Of a stretch of 20,264 nt of DNA, positions 13,080 through 20,079 are shown piece after piece; within the stretch, counting starts at the first letter, position 1, and the number at the start of each line of letters is the position of its first letter. Origin of the DNA: Nitrospinota bacterium. Its GTDB lineage: Bacteria > Nitrospinota > Nitrospinia > UBA9942. The position numbers were made by a program, and so were the translations under genes. The DNA is taken from contig JACQEW010000149.1 in NCBI GenBank assembly GCA_016200365.1, forward strand, positions 1 through 20,264, in the 5' to 3' direction. A model generated the notes under the pieces. The model saw only the letters and a list, made by a program, of their open reading frames with translations, was not told the origin of the DNA and searched no databases.

Positions 13080-13817
13080 ATGAATTCAAAGAAATTGATA
13101 TTAGGAGTTACTGCTGTTTTAGTTGGGGGGTTGTTTGTATTAGGCGGGATTGTCTCTGCCAAACCAGGAGGCGATGCCAAGAGAGGTGGAGAACTTTTTA
13201 AAAAGAACTGCACCGAGTGCCACGGTGATAAGGGGCAGGGTAGAGGAGGTCCCCAGGGCTGGTTTACCGGCGGCGGCGGTGAGGTTACCGATTTAGTTGG
13301 CAACCAGTTAAACAACCAGGATTTTCTTGCCCTTGCTTCGGATGAGTATTTGAAGGAGACAATAGAGTATGGCCGGCCTAATCATCTCATGCCTGCATGG
13401 GGAGATAAAGGGAAGGGGTTGAAGGATAAAGATGTAGATGATCTGGTGGCTTTTTTAAGGAGCTGGCAGAAGGCTCCATCCATTCATGTCGATGATAACC
13501 TTCAAGTATGGGGGAATCCTGTAAATGGAAAAGACTGGTTCGATGCTATATGTGCGAAGTGTCATGGCGAGAATGGGGATGGGACAGATGGCGCGCCTGT
13601 GCTGAACGACCCTGTGTTTTTAAAATATGCATCGGATGATTTTATCAGGCAGACAGTACTGAGAGGCAGGCAGGGGACAGTTATGAGGTCGTTCCTTGCA
13701 GGGAAAGATGATGCTGTAACAGAATTAGAGCCAAGACAGATAGATGATATAGTGTCTTACATCAGGTCATGGGATAAATCGGCAAAACCGAGGTTTACCC
13801 TTGACCAGATGAAATAG
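13080..13817 (+). CDS. Exported diheme cytochrome c
   Basis: A 245-residue periplasmic electron carrier. A Sec signal or anchor covers residues 5-27 (LILGVTAVLVGGLFVLGGIVSA). Two class I cytochrome c domains follow: heme motif CTECH at 44-48 with likely Met ligand in HLMPAW (M104), and CAKCH at 158-162 with likely Met ligand in GTVMRSF (M202). Each domain ends with a DDLVAFLRSW / DDIVSYIRSW helix, typical of such modules. Strong ribosome site aaggaggtg, 8 nt from the ATG. The molybdoenzyme gene follows after 16 nt with its own gaggagg site, so the two are one transcription unit, and this protein is the probable electron donor to (or acceptor from) the enzyme. It takes the place of NapB, which is a different diheme cytochrome fold without Met ligands. 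Confidence 0.92.
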   Translation: MNSKKLILGVTAVLVGGLFVLGGIVSAKPGGDAKRGGELFKKNCTECHGDKGQGRGGPQGWFTGGGGEVTDLVGNQLNNQDFLALASDEYLKETIEYGRPNHLMPAWGDKGKGLKDKDVDDLVAFLRSWQKAPSIHVDDNLQVWGNPVNGKDWFDAICAKCHGENGDGTDGAPVLNDPVFLKYASDDFIRQTVLRGRQGTVMRSFLAGKDDAVTELEPRQIDDIVSYIRSWDKSAKPRFTLDQMK

Positions 13818-13833
13818 AGAGGAGGGATAAAAG

Positions 13834-16596
13834 ATGAGTATGAAGAAAAAGAGATTTTGGAACGGCATGAGCAGGCGAACCTTTTTAAAGGGGACTGCTG
13901 CGACGGCAGGCGCTGTTGCTGCCGGTAGTTTATTAGGGAAAGATTTAGTAACTACGGAAGAGGCGCTGTCCGCGCTGCCTGCTGAGGCTGCCGAGAGAAA
14001 GATATTTTATATGGCATGTCCATACTGCGGCGTCGGGTGCGGCTCAAGCGCGGCAGTAGAGGGGAACAGGATAGTAGGTATAATTCCGAGAAAGGACCAC
14101 CCAACAAATAAGGGGCTTCAGTGTATAAAGGGATTGACTGCCGATGAGCCTCTATTGGTGGATAGAATCACACCGCCCGACCCATCCAAACCGTGTCTTA
14201 TCAGGAAGGACCAGTCCGACCCACTATCAGGTAAAGTATCAAAGACAAAGGGGAGAAGCTGTGAGGGCGCTGACTTCAGATGGGCATCATGGGATGAGGC
14301 ATTGGATTTGGCAGCGGATAAGATTGCAGAGGTGGTAAAAAAGACAGGTCCTAACAATATCGGTATATGGTCATCAGGGCAGCATTGGACAGAATCCCTG
14401 TTTCTGGAAAATAAGATTATGAAGGCTGTAATAGGGTCAACTACGGTTGAAGGCAGCCCAAGGATGTGTATGACCTCTGCTGTTACAGGTTATTTTGCCA
14501 CACAGGGCAGTGATTTAAGTGCGGGTTCATACAGGGATGTTGATGATGCAGACTTTATAACCTTCTCGGGGCATAACCCGAGGGAGGCACACCCTGTTCT
14601 ATTCTGGAGGGTTGCGGATGTAAAGAAGACCCGCAATATACCTACCTTAGTTATAGACCCACGAAGGACACCTACTGTGAAAGGATTTGAGGCTATTAAT
14701 AAGGAGAACTCCTATCACTTCCCCACAATCAATGGCGACCTTGCAATCCATAATGCAATTGCCTATGAGATTCTCGCAAGGCATGAGCAGGTAGTCCCTT
14801 ATGACTGGCTCGAGAAGAATGCAAAGGGATGGAAGGAGTATATCCAGGGTGTAAAGGAGAATTATAATCCGAGGGGTCCTGAGGCAAAGACGAGAAGGGG
14901 TATAGATATTGACCCCGATTACATCGCAAAGATTGCAGATATCTGGGCGGATGCCTCTATGAAGGGAAGGCAGAGGGGCAAAGGCGGTGTCATATCCTTC
15001 TGGGGTATTGGTTATAACCAGCACCTCCATGGTCAGCACAACACCATTGGTATTTACAACCTCCATGCAATTACCGGTAATACAGGAAGACCCGGCGCAG
15101 CGCCGTTCTCTATGACAGGTCAGCCCAATGCTGTGGGAAGAAGGATGATGGGCGGACTTACGGCGAGGCTTCCGTTCAATCAGGGTATTGACAATGTAAA
15201 ACACAGGGATTCCATTGCAGAATTGTGGGGTGTTGACCCTGCAAGACTGGCAGCAACGGCAGAGCAGAAAAACCCCGGTATGGGTATAGGAATGTATGAA
15301 AGGGGGAATCCGACAAGAGAAGGTAAGCCCGATCAGATCCATGTCCTATGGCTGGCAGGCGGGACCCATGTGGATCCGGCAGATACAATGACACTTGTAA
15401 GACCTGCCCTGAGGAGGAGCTTTGTCATATCCACAGAGCTTTTTGCCCATGCACCGAATAACTACTTTGCAGATGTCATAATGCCATGCACAACATGGGG
15501 TGAATCGAGCGGTGTATTTGTCAACTCTGAAAGGAGAATGAATGTATGCAGTAAGCTGGTTAATCCTCCTCCAGGTTATATAGGTGATTTGGATATGTAT
15601 ATCGAGTTAGGGAAGAAGCTTTGTAAGAGGCTCGGACTTGACCCTGATAAGGTATATAATCCAGCAGTATATAAGAAGAGACCTGATGGTGCCTATGATT
15701 CGGAAGAGGTATTCAGGGAGATTTGCAGGGGAACCGCACTTCCAGGCTCCGATATAAATATCTCAGGACTTCTTGAAGTGGAAAAGAGGGATGGAAAGAG
15801 CCCATATCAGCAATTGGCAGAGATGGGCGGTATCCAGTGGCCCGCACCGACCTATGAAATTGCCAAGAAGGGCGGTCTTAAGTGGAGGTTCAATTTTCAG
15901 GAAGAGAAATACGGCTGGGAAGGGAAGTCATTCCACTACAAGAACTACAGGACACCCGATGGACTCTTGAATGTAAAGCTCGTTCATAACGATTACACCA
16001 AGAGGAAAGAGGTTACCGCAGAGATGAGAAAGGCAGGGGTTGAGAAGGGATGGCTCTTTATTGACCATCTCGATGTCTTAAAAGCAGCAAGGGATGGCGG
16101 AATGACACCTGGAATACCCGATGCCGAACATCTGGGAAAGAAATGGGAAGAGGTGCCAAAGGATAAATATCCATTCTGGTGCTTCACGGGTATAGTATAT
16201 GAACACTTCCATACTGCAAAGACAATCAGGGCGGCTACAACAAGGAAGCTTGTTCCTGAGCAGTATGTTGAGCTCCATCCTGATGATGCGAAGGATTTGG
16301 GAATTCAGGATGGCGATCTTGTCCGACTGGTATCCCCGAGAATTGACCCTGAGACAAATGAGAATACATGGGTCATTGGAAGGGCAAGTGTGGGTGATAA
16401 CAGTAAGGTGAAACCGGCAAGGAATAGTGTGCAAAAGGGAATGATATTCCAGCCGTGGAACCTCTCTGTGGCAGACAGCGGAGAGCCTGCAAAGAATAAA
16501 TGGCTCACCAATGCTGTAACCCACCATGCATTCGACCCTGTATCAGGACAGTGCGATTACAAGAAGGATGTATGCAGGGTTGAGAAGGTAGTGTAA
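13834..16596 (+). CDS. Tat-exported NapA/NasA-like molybdopterin oxidoreductase
   Basis: Molybdenum bis-MGD enzyme of 920 residues, probably a nitrate reductase-type enzyme in the periplasm. Tat signal SRRTFLKG at 13-20. The [4Fe-4S] motif is C62-x2-C65-x3-C69 and C97 in CIKG, with the lysine used for electron transfer in Nap. The likely Mo ligand is C212 in PRMCMTSAVTGY, matching the C-M-x-S-A-V signature of NapA and NasA; GSYRDVDDADF and AHPVLFWRV also match. Further on: NLHAITGNTGRPG, TGQPNAVGRR, a catalytic-domain HxxPNNYFADVIMP stretch and the family C-terminal domain (HTAKTIRAATTRKL, HPDDAKDLGIQDGDLV, HAFDPVSGQCDYKKDVCRVEKV). Longer than NapA (about 750-830): an insertion of about 30 residues with two extra cysteines follows the cluster (118-148) and another lies near 625-740. 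Substrate not proven; some formate dehydrogenase-like or other enzymes share this fold. Confidence 0.9.
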   Translation: MSMKKKRFWNGMSRRTFLKGTAATAGAVAAGSLLGKDLVTTEEALSALPAEAAERKIFYMACPYCGVGCGSSAAVEGNRIVGIIPRKDHPTNKGLQCIKGLTADEPLLVDRITPPDPSKPCLIRKDQSDPLSGKVSKTKGRSCEGADFRWASWDEALDLAADKIAEVVKKTGPNNIGIWSSGQHWTESLFLENKIMKAVIGSTTVEGSPRMCMTSAVTGYFATQGSDLSAGSYRDVDDADFITFSGHNPREAHPVLFWRVADVKKTRNIPTLVIDPRRTPTVKGFEAINKENSYHFPTINGDLAIHNAIAYEILARHEQVVPYDWLEKNAKGWKEYIQGVKENYNPRGPEAKTRRGIDIDPDYIAKIADIWADASMKGRQRGKGGVISFWGIGYNQHLHGQHNTIGIYNLHAITGNTGRPGAAPFSMTGQPNAVGRRMMGGLTARLPFNQGIDNVKHRDSIAELWGVDPARLAATAEQKNPGMGIGMYERGNPTREGKPDQIHVLWLAGGTHVDPADTMTLVRPALRRSFVISTELFAHAPNNYFADVIMPCTTWGESSGVFVNSERRMNVCSKLVNPPPGYIGDLDMYIELGKKLCKRLGLDPDKVYNPAVYKKRPDGAYDSEEVFREICRGTALPGSDINISGLLEVEKRDGKSPYQQLAEMGGIQWPAPTYEIAKKGGLKWRFNFQEEKYGWEGKSFHYKNYRTPDGLLNVKLVHNDYTKRKEVTAEMRKAGVEKGWLFIDHLDVLKAARDGGMTPGIPDAEHLGKKWEEVPKDKYPFWCFTGIVYEHFHTAKTIRAATTRKLVPEQYVELHPDDAKDLGIQDGDLVRLVSPRIDPETNENTWVIGRASVGDNSKVKPARNSVQKGMIFQPWNLSVADSGEPAKNKWLTNAVTHHAFDPVSGQCDYKKDVCRVEKVV

Positions 16597-16643
16597 TAAC
16601 CCCCTCTAACTCCCCCTTTATTAAAGGGGGAAGAAGGGGGATT
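16595..16643. repeat. C-rich/G-rich palindromic repeat after the molybdoenzyme gene
   Basis: taaccccctctaactccccc pairs with gggggaagaagggggatta around tttattaaa. Intergenic member of the family found inside ade and cysS. Its first bases overlap the stop codon of the upstream gene. Confidence 0.85.
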
Positions 16644-16652
16644 AAAGAGAAG

Positions 16653-16698
16653 GGCGGGTTTGGTCCCATTAAAAGGGTAACCGACCCGCCTTTTTTTT
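16653..16698 (+). terminator. Rho-independent terminator
   Basis: Stem ggcgggt (16653-16659) with acccgcc (16684-16690), continued inward by ggtccc/gggtaacc, followed by a run of eight T. Ends the cytochrome-molybdoenzyme transcript and separates it from the NapH/NapG-like genes. Confidence 0.9.
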
Positions 16699-16702
16699 GC
16701 TT

Positions 16703-17011
16703 ACCACAAAGACACAAAGGACACAAAGAACAAAAACATGATTTAACCACGAAATACACGAAATACACGAAAAAATTATAAAATGATTCTTTCTGCCAGA
16801 TTCTTAAATAAAATCCTTTCGTGTGTTTCGTGTGTTTCGTGGTTAAAGTTTTATAACTTCCTATACATGAACAAAAACCAAAAATTAGACAGGATATACA
16901 GGATAAACAGGATAAAAAAGAATTGCTTTTAAACTTATTTCTAATCCTGTTAATCCTGTTAATCCTGTCAAGTTCTTATAATTTCTTTTGTGTTCTTTGT
17001 GTCTTTGTGGT
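16703..17011. repeat. Three-part nested palindromic repeat upstream of the NapH-like gene
   Basis: The outer layer accacaaagacacaaagg...ctttgtgtctttgtggt belongs to the cacaaag family. Inside are two complete palindromes of other families: the cacgaa type 16743-16847 (ttaaccacgaaatacacg / cgtgtttcgtggttaa) and the aggata type 16888-16969 (gacaggatatacaggata / taatcctgttaatcctgtc). Each inner unit is intact, so they were probably inserted into the outer one. Confidence 0.85.
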
Positions 17012-17036
17012 AAAATTATTTTAAGGTGTTTTAAAA

Positions 17037-17951
17037 ATGCTTCAATTTATACGAAGACTTATTCAGATTTTTGTAATAGCCCTTCTTATCATAATTCCTA
17101 TCCTCAGCTTATATGAAATTCTAATAGAGAATTTTCGTCTCCCTATGGTGCAGGGGAGGGGATGGCAGCAGATATTTGATTTTGTTGACAGCGCTATGAG
17201 GCATTTTACGGAGGATCCGGTAAAGATTGTAAAAAATATTAAGGGTAATATCTTCTGGACAATAACAATCTACGATTTTACCCTATCCGATCCTCTGATT
17301 TTGGTCGGGCATATATTCGGCAGCAGGGCGTTTTATATATCGCTTTTGGTATCGGCTCTCCCCTTCATCATTATTACTATTTTATTCGGAAGGGTATTCT
17401 GCGGATGGATATGTCCGATGGACCTTTTATTGGAGTTAAATAATAAGATAAGGCGCCTCCTTTATAAAATAGGGTTAAGACCTTATAATATTATTTTCAG
17501 TCGTTCCCATAAATACGCCCTTTTATTTGTGGGAAGTATACTGACATTTTTACTTGGTGTTCAGCTCTTTGCATTTATTTATCCACCTGCCATTATAAAC
17601 AGGGAAGCGGTACATTATATATATTACGGCTCTGTAGGTATGGGGGTTGTAGCTATAGCAGCAATTATGCTTATAGAGGTATCCCTGTCAGAGAGGCTCT
17701 GGTGCCGCTATTTTTGTCCCGGCGGGGGTCTTTACTCTGTTCTTGGAACAGGAAGACTGGTTACGATCGTAAGGGATAAAAACCTGTGTGATGACTGTGC
17801 TGACTGCAATAAGGCATGTGAGTTTGCTTTTAATCCCATGAGGGACAAGTTCGGCATGGAGTGTAATAACTGCGGAAAATGTATATCGGTGTGCGAAAAA
17901 AAGGGGTTGAGTTTTAAATTCAGTCTGCCGTGGAGAAGAACAAAAACTTAA
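17037..17951 (+). CDS. NapH-like membrane iron-sulfur protein
   Basis: Polytopic ferredoxin-type protein of 304 residues that in Nap systems takes electrons from quinol and passes them to NapG. Membrane helices at about 8-27, 84-119, 160-182 and 197-215. The two NapH-type CxxxCP motifs are FCGWICP (122-127) and WCRYFCP (223-228). The C-terminus carries two [4Fe-4S] motifs: C251-x2-C254-x2-C257-x3-C261 and C276-x2-C279-x2-C282-x3-C286; the first lacks the proline common after the fourth Cys. Ribosome site aaggtg is 8 nt before the ATG. The NapG-like gene follows after a repeat of about 160 nt. NosR- or CcoG-like roles share the same motifs, but size and neighbour favour NapH. Confidence 0.88.
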   Translation: MLQFIRRLIQIFVIALLIIIPILSLYEILIENFRLPMVQGRGWQQIFDFVDSAMRHFTEDPVKIVKNIKGNIFWTITIYDFTLSDPLILVGHIFGSRAFYISLLVSALPFIIITILFGRVFCGWICPMDLLLELNNKIRRLLYKIGLRPYNIIFSRSHKYALLFVGSILTFLLGVQLFAFIYPPAIINREAVHYIYYGSVGMGVVAIAAIMLIEVSLSERLWCRYFCPGGGLYSVLGTGRLVTIVRDKNLCDDCADCNKACEFAFNPMRDKFGMECNNCGKCISVCEKKGLSFKFSLPWRRTKT

Positions 17952-18112
17952 TTTCACGCAAAGACGCAAAGACGCAAAGAAAAGAAAGACTTGATTTTAG
18001 ACAGGATATACAGGATAAAACAGCCCCTGATAGCTGCATTCAGGGGCTGTCAATCCTGTTAATCCTGTCAAGTTCTTAATTTTCTTTGTGTTCTTTGTGC
18101 CTTTGTGGTGAA
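17952..18112. repeat. Three-layer nested palindromic repeat between the NapH- and NapG-like genes
   Basis: Outer layer ttcacgcaaagacgcaaag / ctttgtgcctttgtggtgaa; second layer 18000-18069 gacaggatatacaggata / aatcctgttaatcctgtc, nearly identical to that at 16888-16969; innermost layer 18021-18049 cagcccctga / tcaggggctg, the core seen at 10-36. The right end brings ggtga to 7 nt before the NapG-like start, where it can serve as ribosome site. Confidence 0.88.
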
Positions 18113-18117
18113 AAAAC

Positions 18118-18999
18118 ATGGAAAATATTAGCAGAAGAAATTTTTTCAGAAAGATAGGCGGTGGAGTAATAACAGCCAGCGGAATCAGCTCCTTTGCCCT
18201 CTTGCTTAATTTTGGCACAAGTTATAAATTTAAACCCCTTTATCATGTCTCAAAAAAAATAGAGAGGATGAAGGGAGGAGGCGAGGACTTTTTATTAAGG
18301 CCGCCCGGTGCACAGAGTGAAGAAGATTTCCTTTCTAAATGTATCAAATGCTATCTCTGCCTCGAGGCATGTCCGATTCAGGCGATAAAAATAGCAGGGA
18401 GGGATAAGGGGAAGGCGGCAGACACGCCGTATATAATTGCGGAGAATACGGGCTGCGACCTCTGTTTCAACAGGGAGAATATGAGGTGCAATCATGTATG
18501 TCCTACAGATGCCCTTATGAAGATGAACTCCGACGATAAGAACAAGGTATTGGAAGATATGAAGATGGGAGCTGTGCTGAATATGGGTATTGCCGTCCTC
18601 GATAAGAGGATATGCTATGCCTGGACTAATGTAAGTGTCTGCTGGGCATGTTATGAGATATGCCCGTATAAAAGTAAGGCGATTACCACTGGACTCCGCA
18701 ATATACCGACTGTTCATCCTGAGTGGTGTGTGGGGTGCGGGCTGTGTGTTGAGATATGTCCTGTGCCTCAAAAGGCGATAGTGATTCTTCCGCCGGGGAC
18801 AAAGATGGAGGCAGGCGGAGCTTCCTCTGATATAATAAGGGAGGAAGGGGGCAAACAATGGTCATTTGAGGTTGACAAGACAGAGAGCAGGGCGGTCCCC
18901 GATACTGTTAATCCCGAAGATGTAGAGCAAAAGATGAAGGAGAAAGAGGGTGGTGATTCATGGAAGCCGTCTGAAAAGGTAGATATAATGAAATTTTAG
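18118..18999 (+). CDS. NapG-like Tat-exported ferredoxin with four [4Fe-4S] motifs
   Basis: Periplasmic iron-sulfur protein of 293 residues, expected to receive electrons from the NapH-like protein and pass them to the cytochrome/molybdoenzyme. Tat-type start ISRRNFFRK at 4-12 and hydrophobic stretch to residue 31. Cysteine groups: C75, C78, C81, C85 (CIKCYLCLEACP); C113, C116, C124, C128; C166, C175, C178, C182; C204, C207, C210, C214 (CVGCGLCVEICP). This is the NapG/MauM order, with the wide third group. Its stop codon is the first part of the repeat at 18999. The tail after residue 225 is acidic and of low complexity. The motif RPPGA before the first cluster recurs in the partial gene at 20080, a probable paralogue. 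Confidence 0.9.
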   Translation: MENISRRNFFRKIGGGVITASGISSFALLLNFGTSYKFKPLYHVSKKIERMKGGGEDFLLRPPGAQSEEDFLSKCIKCYLCLEACPIQAIKIAGRDKGKAADTPYIIAENTGCDLCFNRENMRCNHVCPTDALMKMNSDDKNKVLEDMKMGAVLNMGIAVLDKRICYAWTNVSVCWACYEICPYKSKAITTGLRNIPTVHPEWCVGCGLCVEICPVPQKAIVILPPGTKMEAGGASSDIIREEGGKQWSFEVDKTESRAVPDTVNPEDVEQKMKEKEGGDSWKPSEKVDIMKF

Positions 19000-19121
19000 C
19001 CACAGAGGCACGGAGACACAGATTTAAAAATTTCCAATTTCCAATTTCTAATAAAAAACATAAAAATAAAATTCCTTAATTGGAAATTAGAAATTAGAAA
19101 TTCCTTCTGTGTCTCTGTGGC
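18999..19121. repeat. Nested palindromic repeat after the NapG-like gene
   Basis: Outer ends gccacagaggcacggagac / ctgtgtctctgtggc; inner aatttccaatttccaatttc / gaaattagaaattagaaatt. Same two-layer plan as 5913-6050. The g of the NapG-like stop codon is its first base. Confidence 0.8.
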
Positions 19122-19153
19122 AAAATCATGTTTTTGTTCTTCACCGAAGATTA

Positions 19154-19258
19154 TTATCTGGAATGCTTTTGAGCTTTACGCTCCTGGTAATATGCAAATA
19201 TACCAATGAAAATGACAAATATTCCTACAACTAAAAAGCTGAATGTAAGGTTATCCAT
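19154..19258 (-). CDS. 34-residue membrane microprotein
   Basis: The frame starts ATG GAT AAC with a strong ribosome site (aaggagg) 6 nt upstream and ends at TAA (19156-19154). The product is a single hydrophobic helix (TFSFLVVGIFVIFIGIFAYY) and a basic tail (QERKAQKHSR). Its ribosome site is made of the last codons of the upstream 62-residue gene (DKKED), whose stop is one base before this ATG, so the two are translationally coupled. Form resembles small subunits such as CcoQ or CydX, but no homology can be claimed. Confidence 0.65.
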   Translation of the reverse strand: MDNLTFSFLVVGIFVIFIGIFAYYQERKAQKHSR

Positions 19259-19259
19259 A

Positions 19260-19448
19260 TTAATCCTCCTTTTTATCAAGCCAGAGTGCTACAATATAAG
19301 CGAGGAATCCAATAATTCCTCCTGCAATTATAGACCACCAGCTGAATTCTTTGCCTGGGGCAAGATTGATAAATATAATTCCAATAATCGAATATCTGAC
19401 AATATCATACAGCAGCTTAATGGTATTTTCTCTTTGCTTTTTATTCAT
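19260..19448 (-). CDS. 62-residue membrane protein with two helices
   Basis: Basic N-terminus (MNKKQRENTIK), helix about 15-28 (VRYSIIGIIFINLA), short loop PGKEFSW, helix about 38-56 and a charged end (DKKED). Family not recognised. There is no ribosome site before the ATG; an AT-rich TATTAT stretch about 10 nt upstream could be a -10 box, which would make the mRNA leaderless. It is divergent from the NTF2-like gene, with 64 nt between them, and directly coupled to the 34-residue microprotein. Confidence 0.65.
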   Translation of the reverse strand: MNKKQRENTIKLLYDIVRYSIIGIIFINLAPGKEFSWWSIIAGGIIGFLAYIVALWLDKKED

Positions 19449-19512
19449 ACAGTTAATAATATATTACTCAAATTTTTAAATGTCAATTTTAATCTTAAAG
19501 GAGGGTTTATTT

Positions 19513-20070
19513 ATGGTGAGATTATGTTTTAGAAGCAAAGGAATAAGTAAGGTTTTTATTCTGTTTTCTGTTTTCTGTCTTCTGCTTACTGCCTACTGCA
19601 TACTGCCTGCTGTCGTTATTGCTGCTCCCCTGCAGTTACCACCGCCGGAGGCTTATAAAATTACGAAGAGAGATTCAAAGGATTTTAAGGAGATAAAGGC
19701 AGTATTTGAAAACCTTATTGCTGCCGGGAAAAAGACTGACCTGGGAGGGATAATGTCCTTTTTCTCGAAGAATTATTTGAATTCAGGGAGAGATATCAGC
19801 GATGCGATGAAACAGTGGAAGCAGATAGTAGACCATTTTGTAGACCTCGAATTGCAGCACCCGATATACCAGATAGAAATATCGGGTAATTTTGCAAAGA
19901 TAAGGTGTGAGGGGGTTTTGCTTGGGATACCGAAAGGACGGGATGAGGTTGTTGAGATAGATTCGTGGAAATTGGCAGTTCATAATGTGATTAAAGAGGA
20001 CGGGAAGTGGAAGATACTGGGCGACCAGGTTTCCTATGATACAGGGAGGACATTCCATCCGTTGTTTTAA
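19513..20070 (+). CDS. Exported NTF2/SnoaL-like protein
   Basis: A 185-residue protein with a signal peptide (about residues 1-38, cleavage near VIAA/APLQ) and a mature part resembling the NTF2-like fold: IKAVFENLIAAGKKTDLGGIMSFFSKNYLN, a long middle helix (AMKQWKQIVDHF) and three strands ending DGKWKILGDQ. Function unknown; such domains bind small ligands or act as partner proteins. The ATG at 19513 is used because aaaggaggg is 8 nt upstream; the ATG at 19480 has no site. The hydrophobic core of the signal peptide (FSVFCLLLTAYCILPAV) is encoded by tandem ctgttttctg/ttctgcttactgcc units at 19559-19613, which look like a dispersed repeat. A ferredoxin gene follows after 9 nt. Confidence 0.75.
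   Translation: MVRLCFRSKGISKVFILFSVFCLLLTAYCILPAVVIAAPLQLPPPEAYKITKRDSKDFKEIKAVFENLIAAGKKTDLGGIMSFFSKNYLNSGRDISDAMKQWKQIVDHFVDLELQHPIYQIEISGNFAKIRCEGVLLGIPKGRDEVVEIDSWKLAVHNVIKEDGKWKILGDQVSYDTGRTFHPLF
19559..19613. repeat. Short tandem ttctg/tactg units inside a signal-peptide sequence
   Basis: Consecutive 7-mer units of the pattern t-t/a-ctg-t/c (ttctgtt, ttctgtt, ttctgtc, ttctgct, tactgcc, tactgca, tactgcc) fill the region for the hydrophobic core. Confidence 0.7.
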
Positions 20071-20079
20071 TTCAGTGCA

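Noticed and set aside
14647..15342. 231-codon minus-strand frame inside the molybdoenzyme gene
   Set aside because: Antisense shadow of a highly conserved coding region, rich in Cys/Ser/Pro as expected of an antisense frame.
16703..18112. CRISPR array suspected from the repeated motifs
   Set aside because: Repeats are inverted and of differing length, without regular spacers; palindromic repeat elements explain them.
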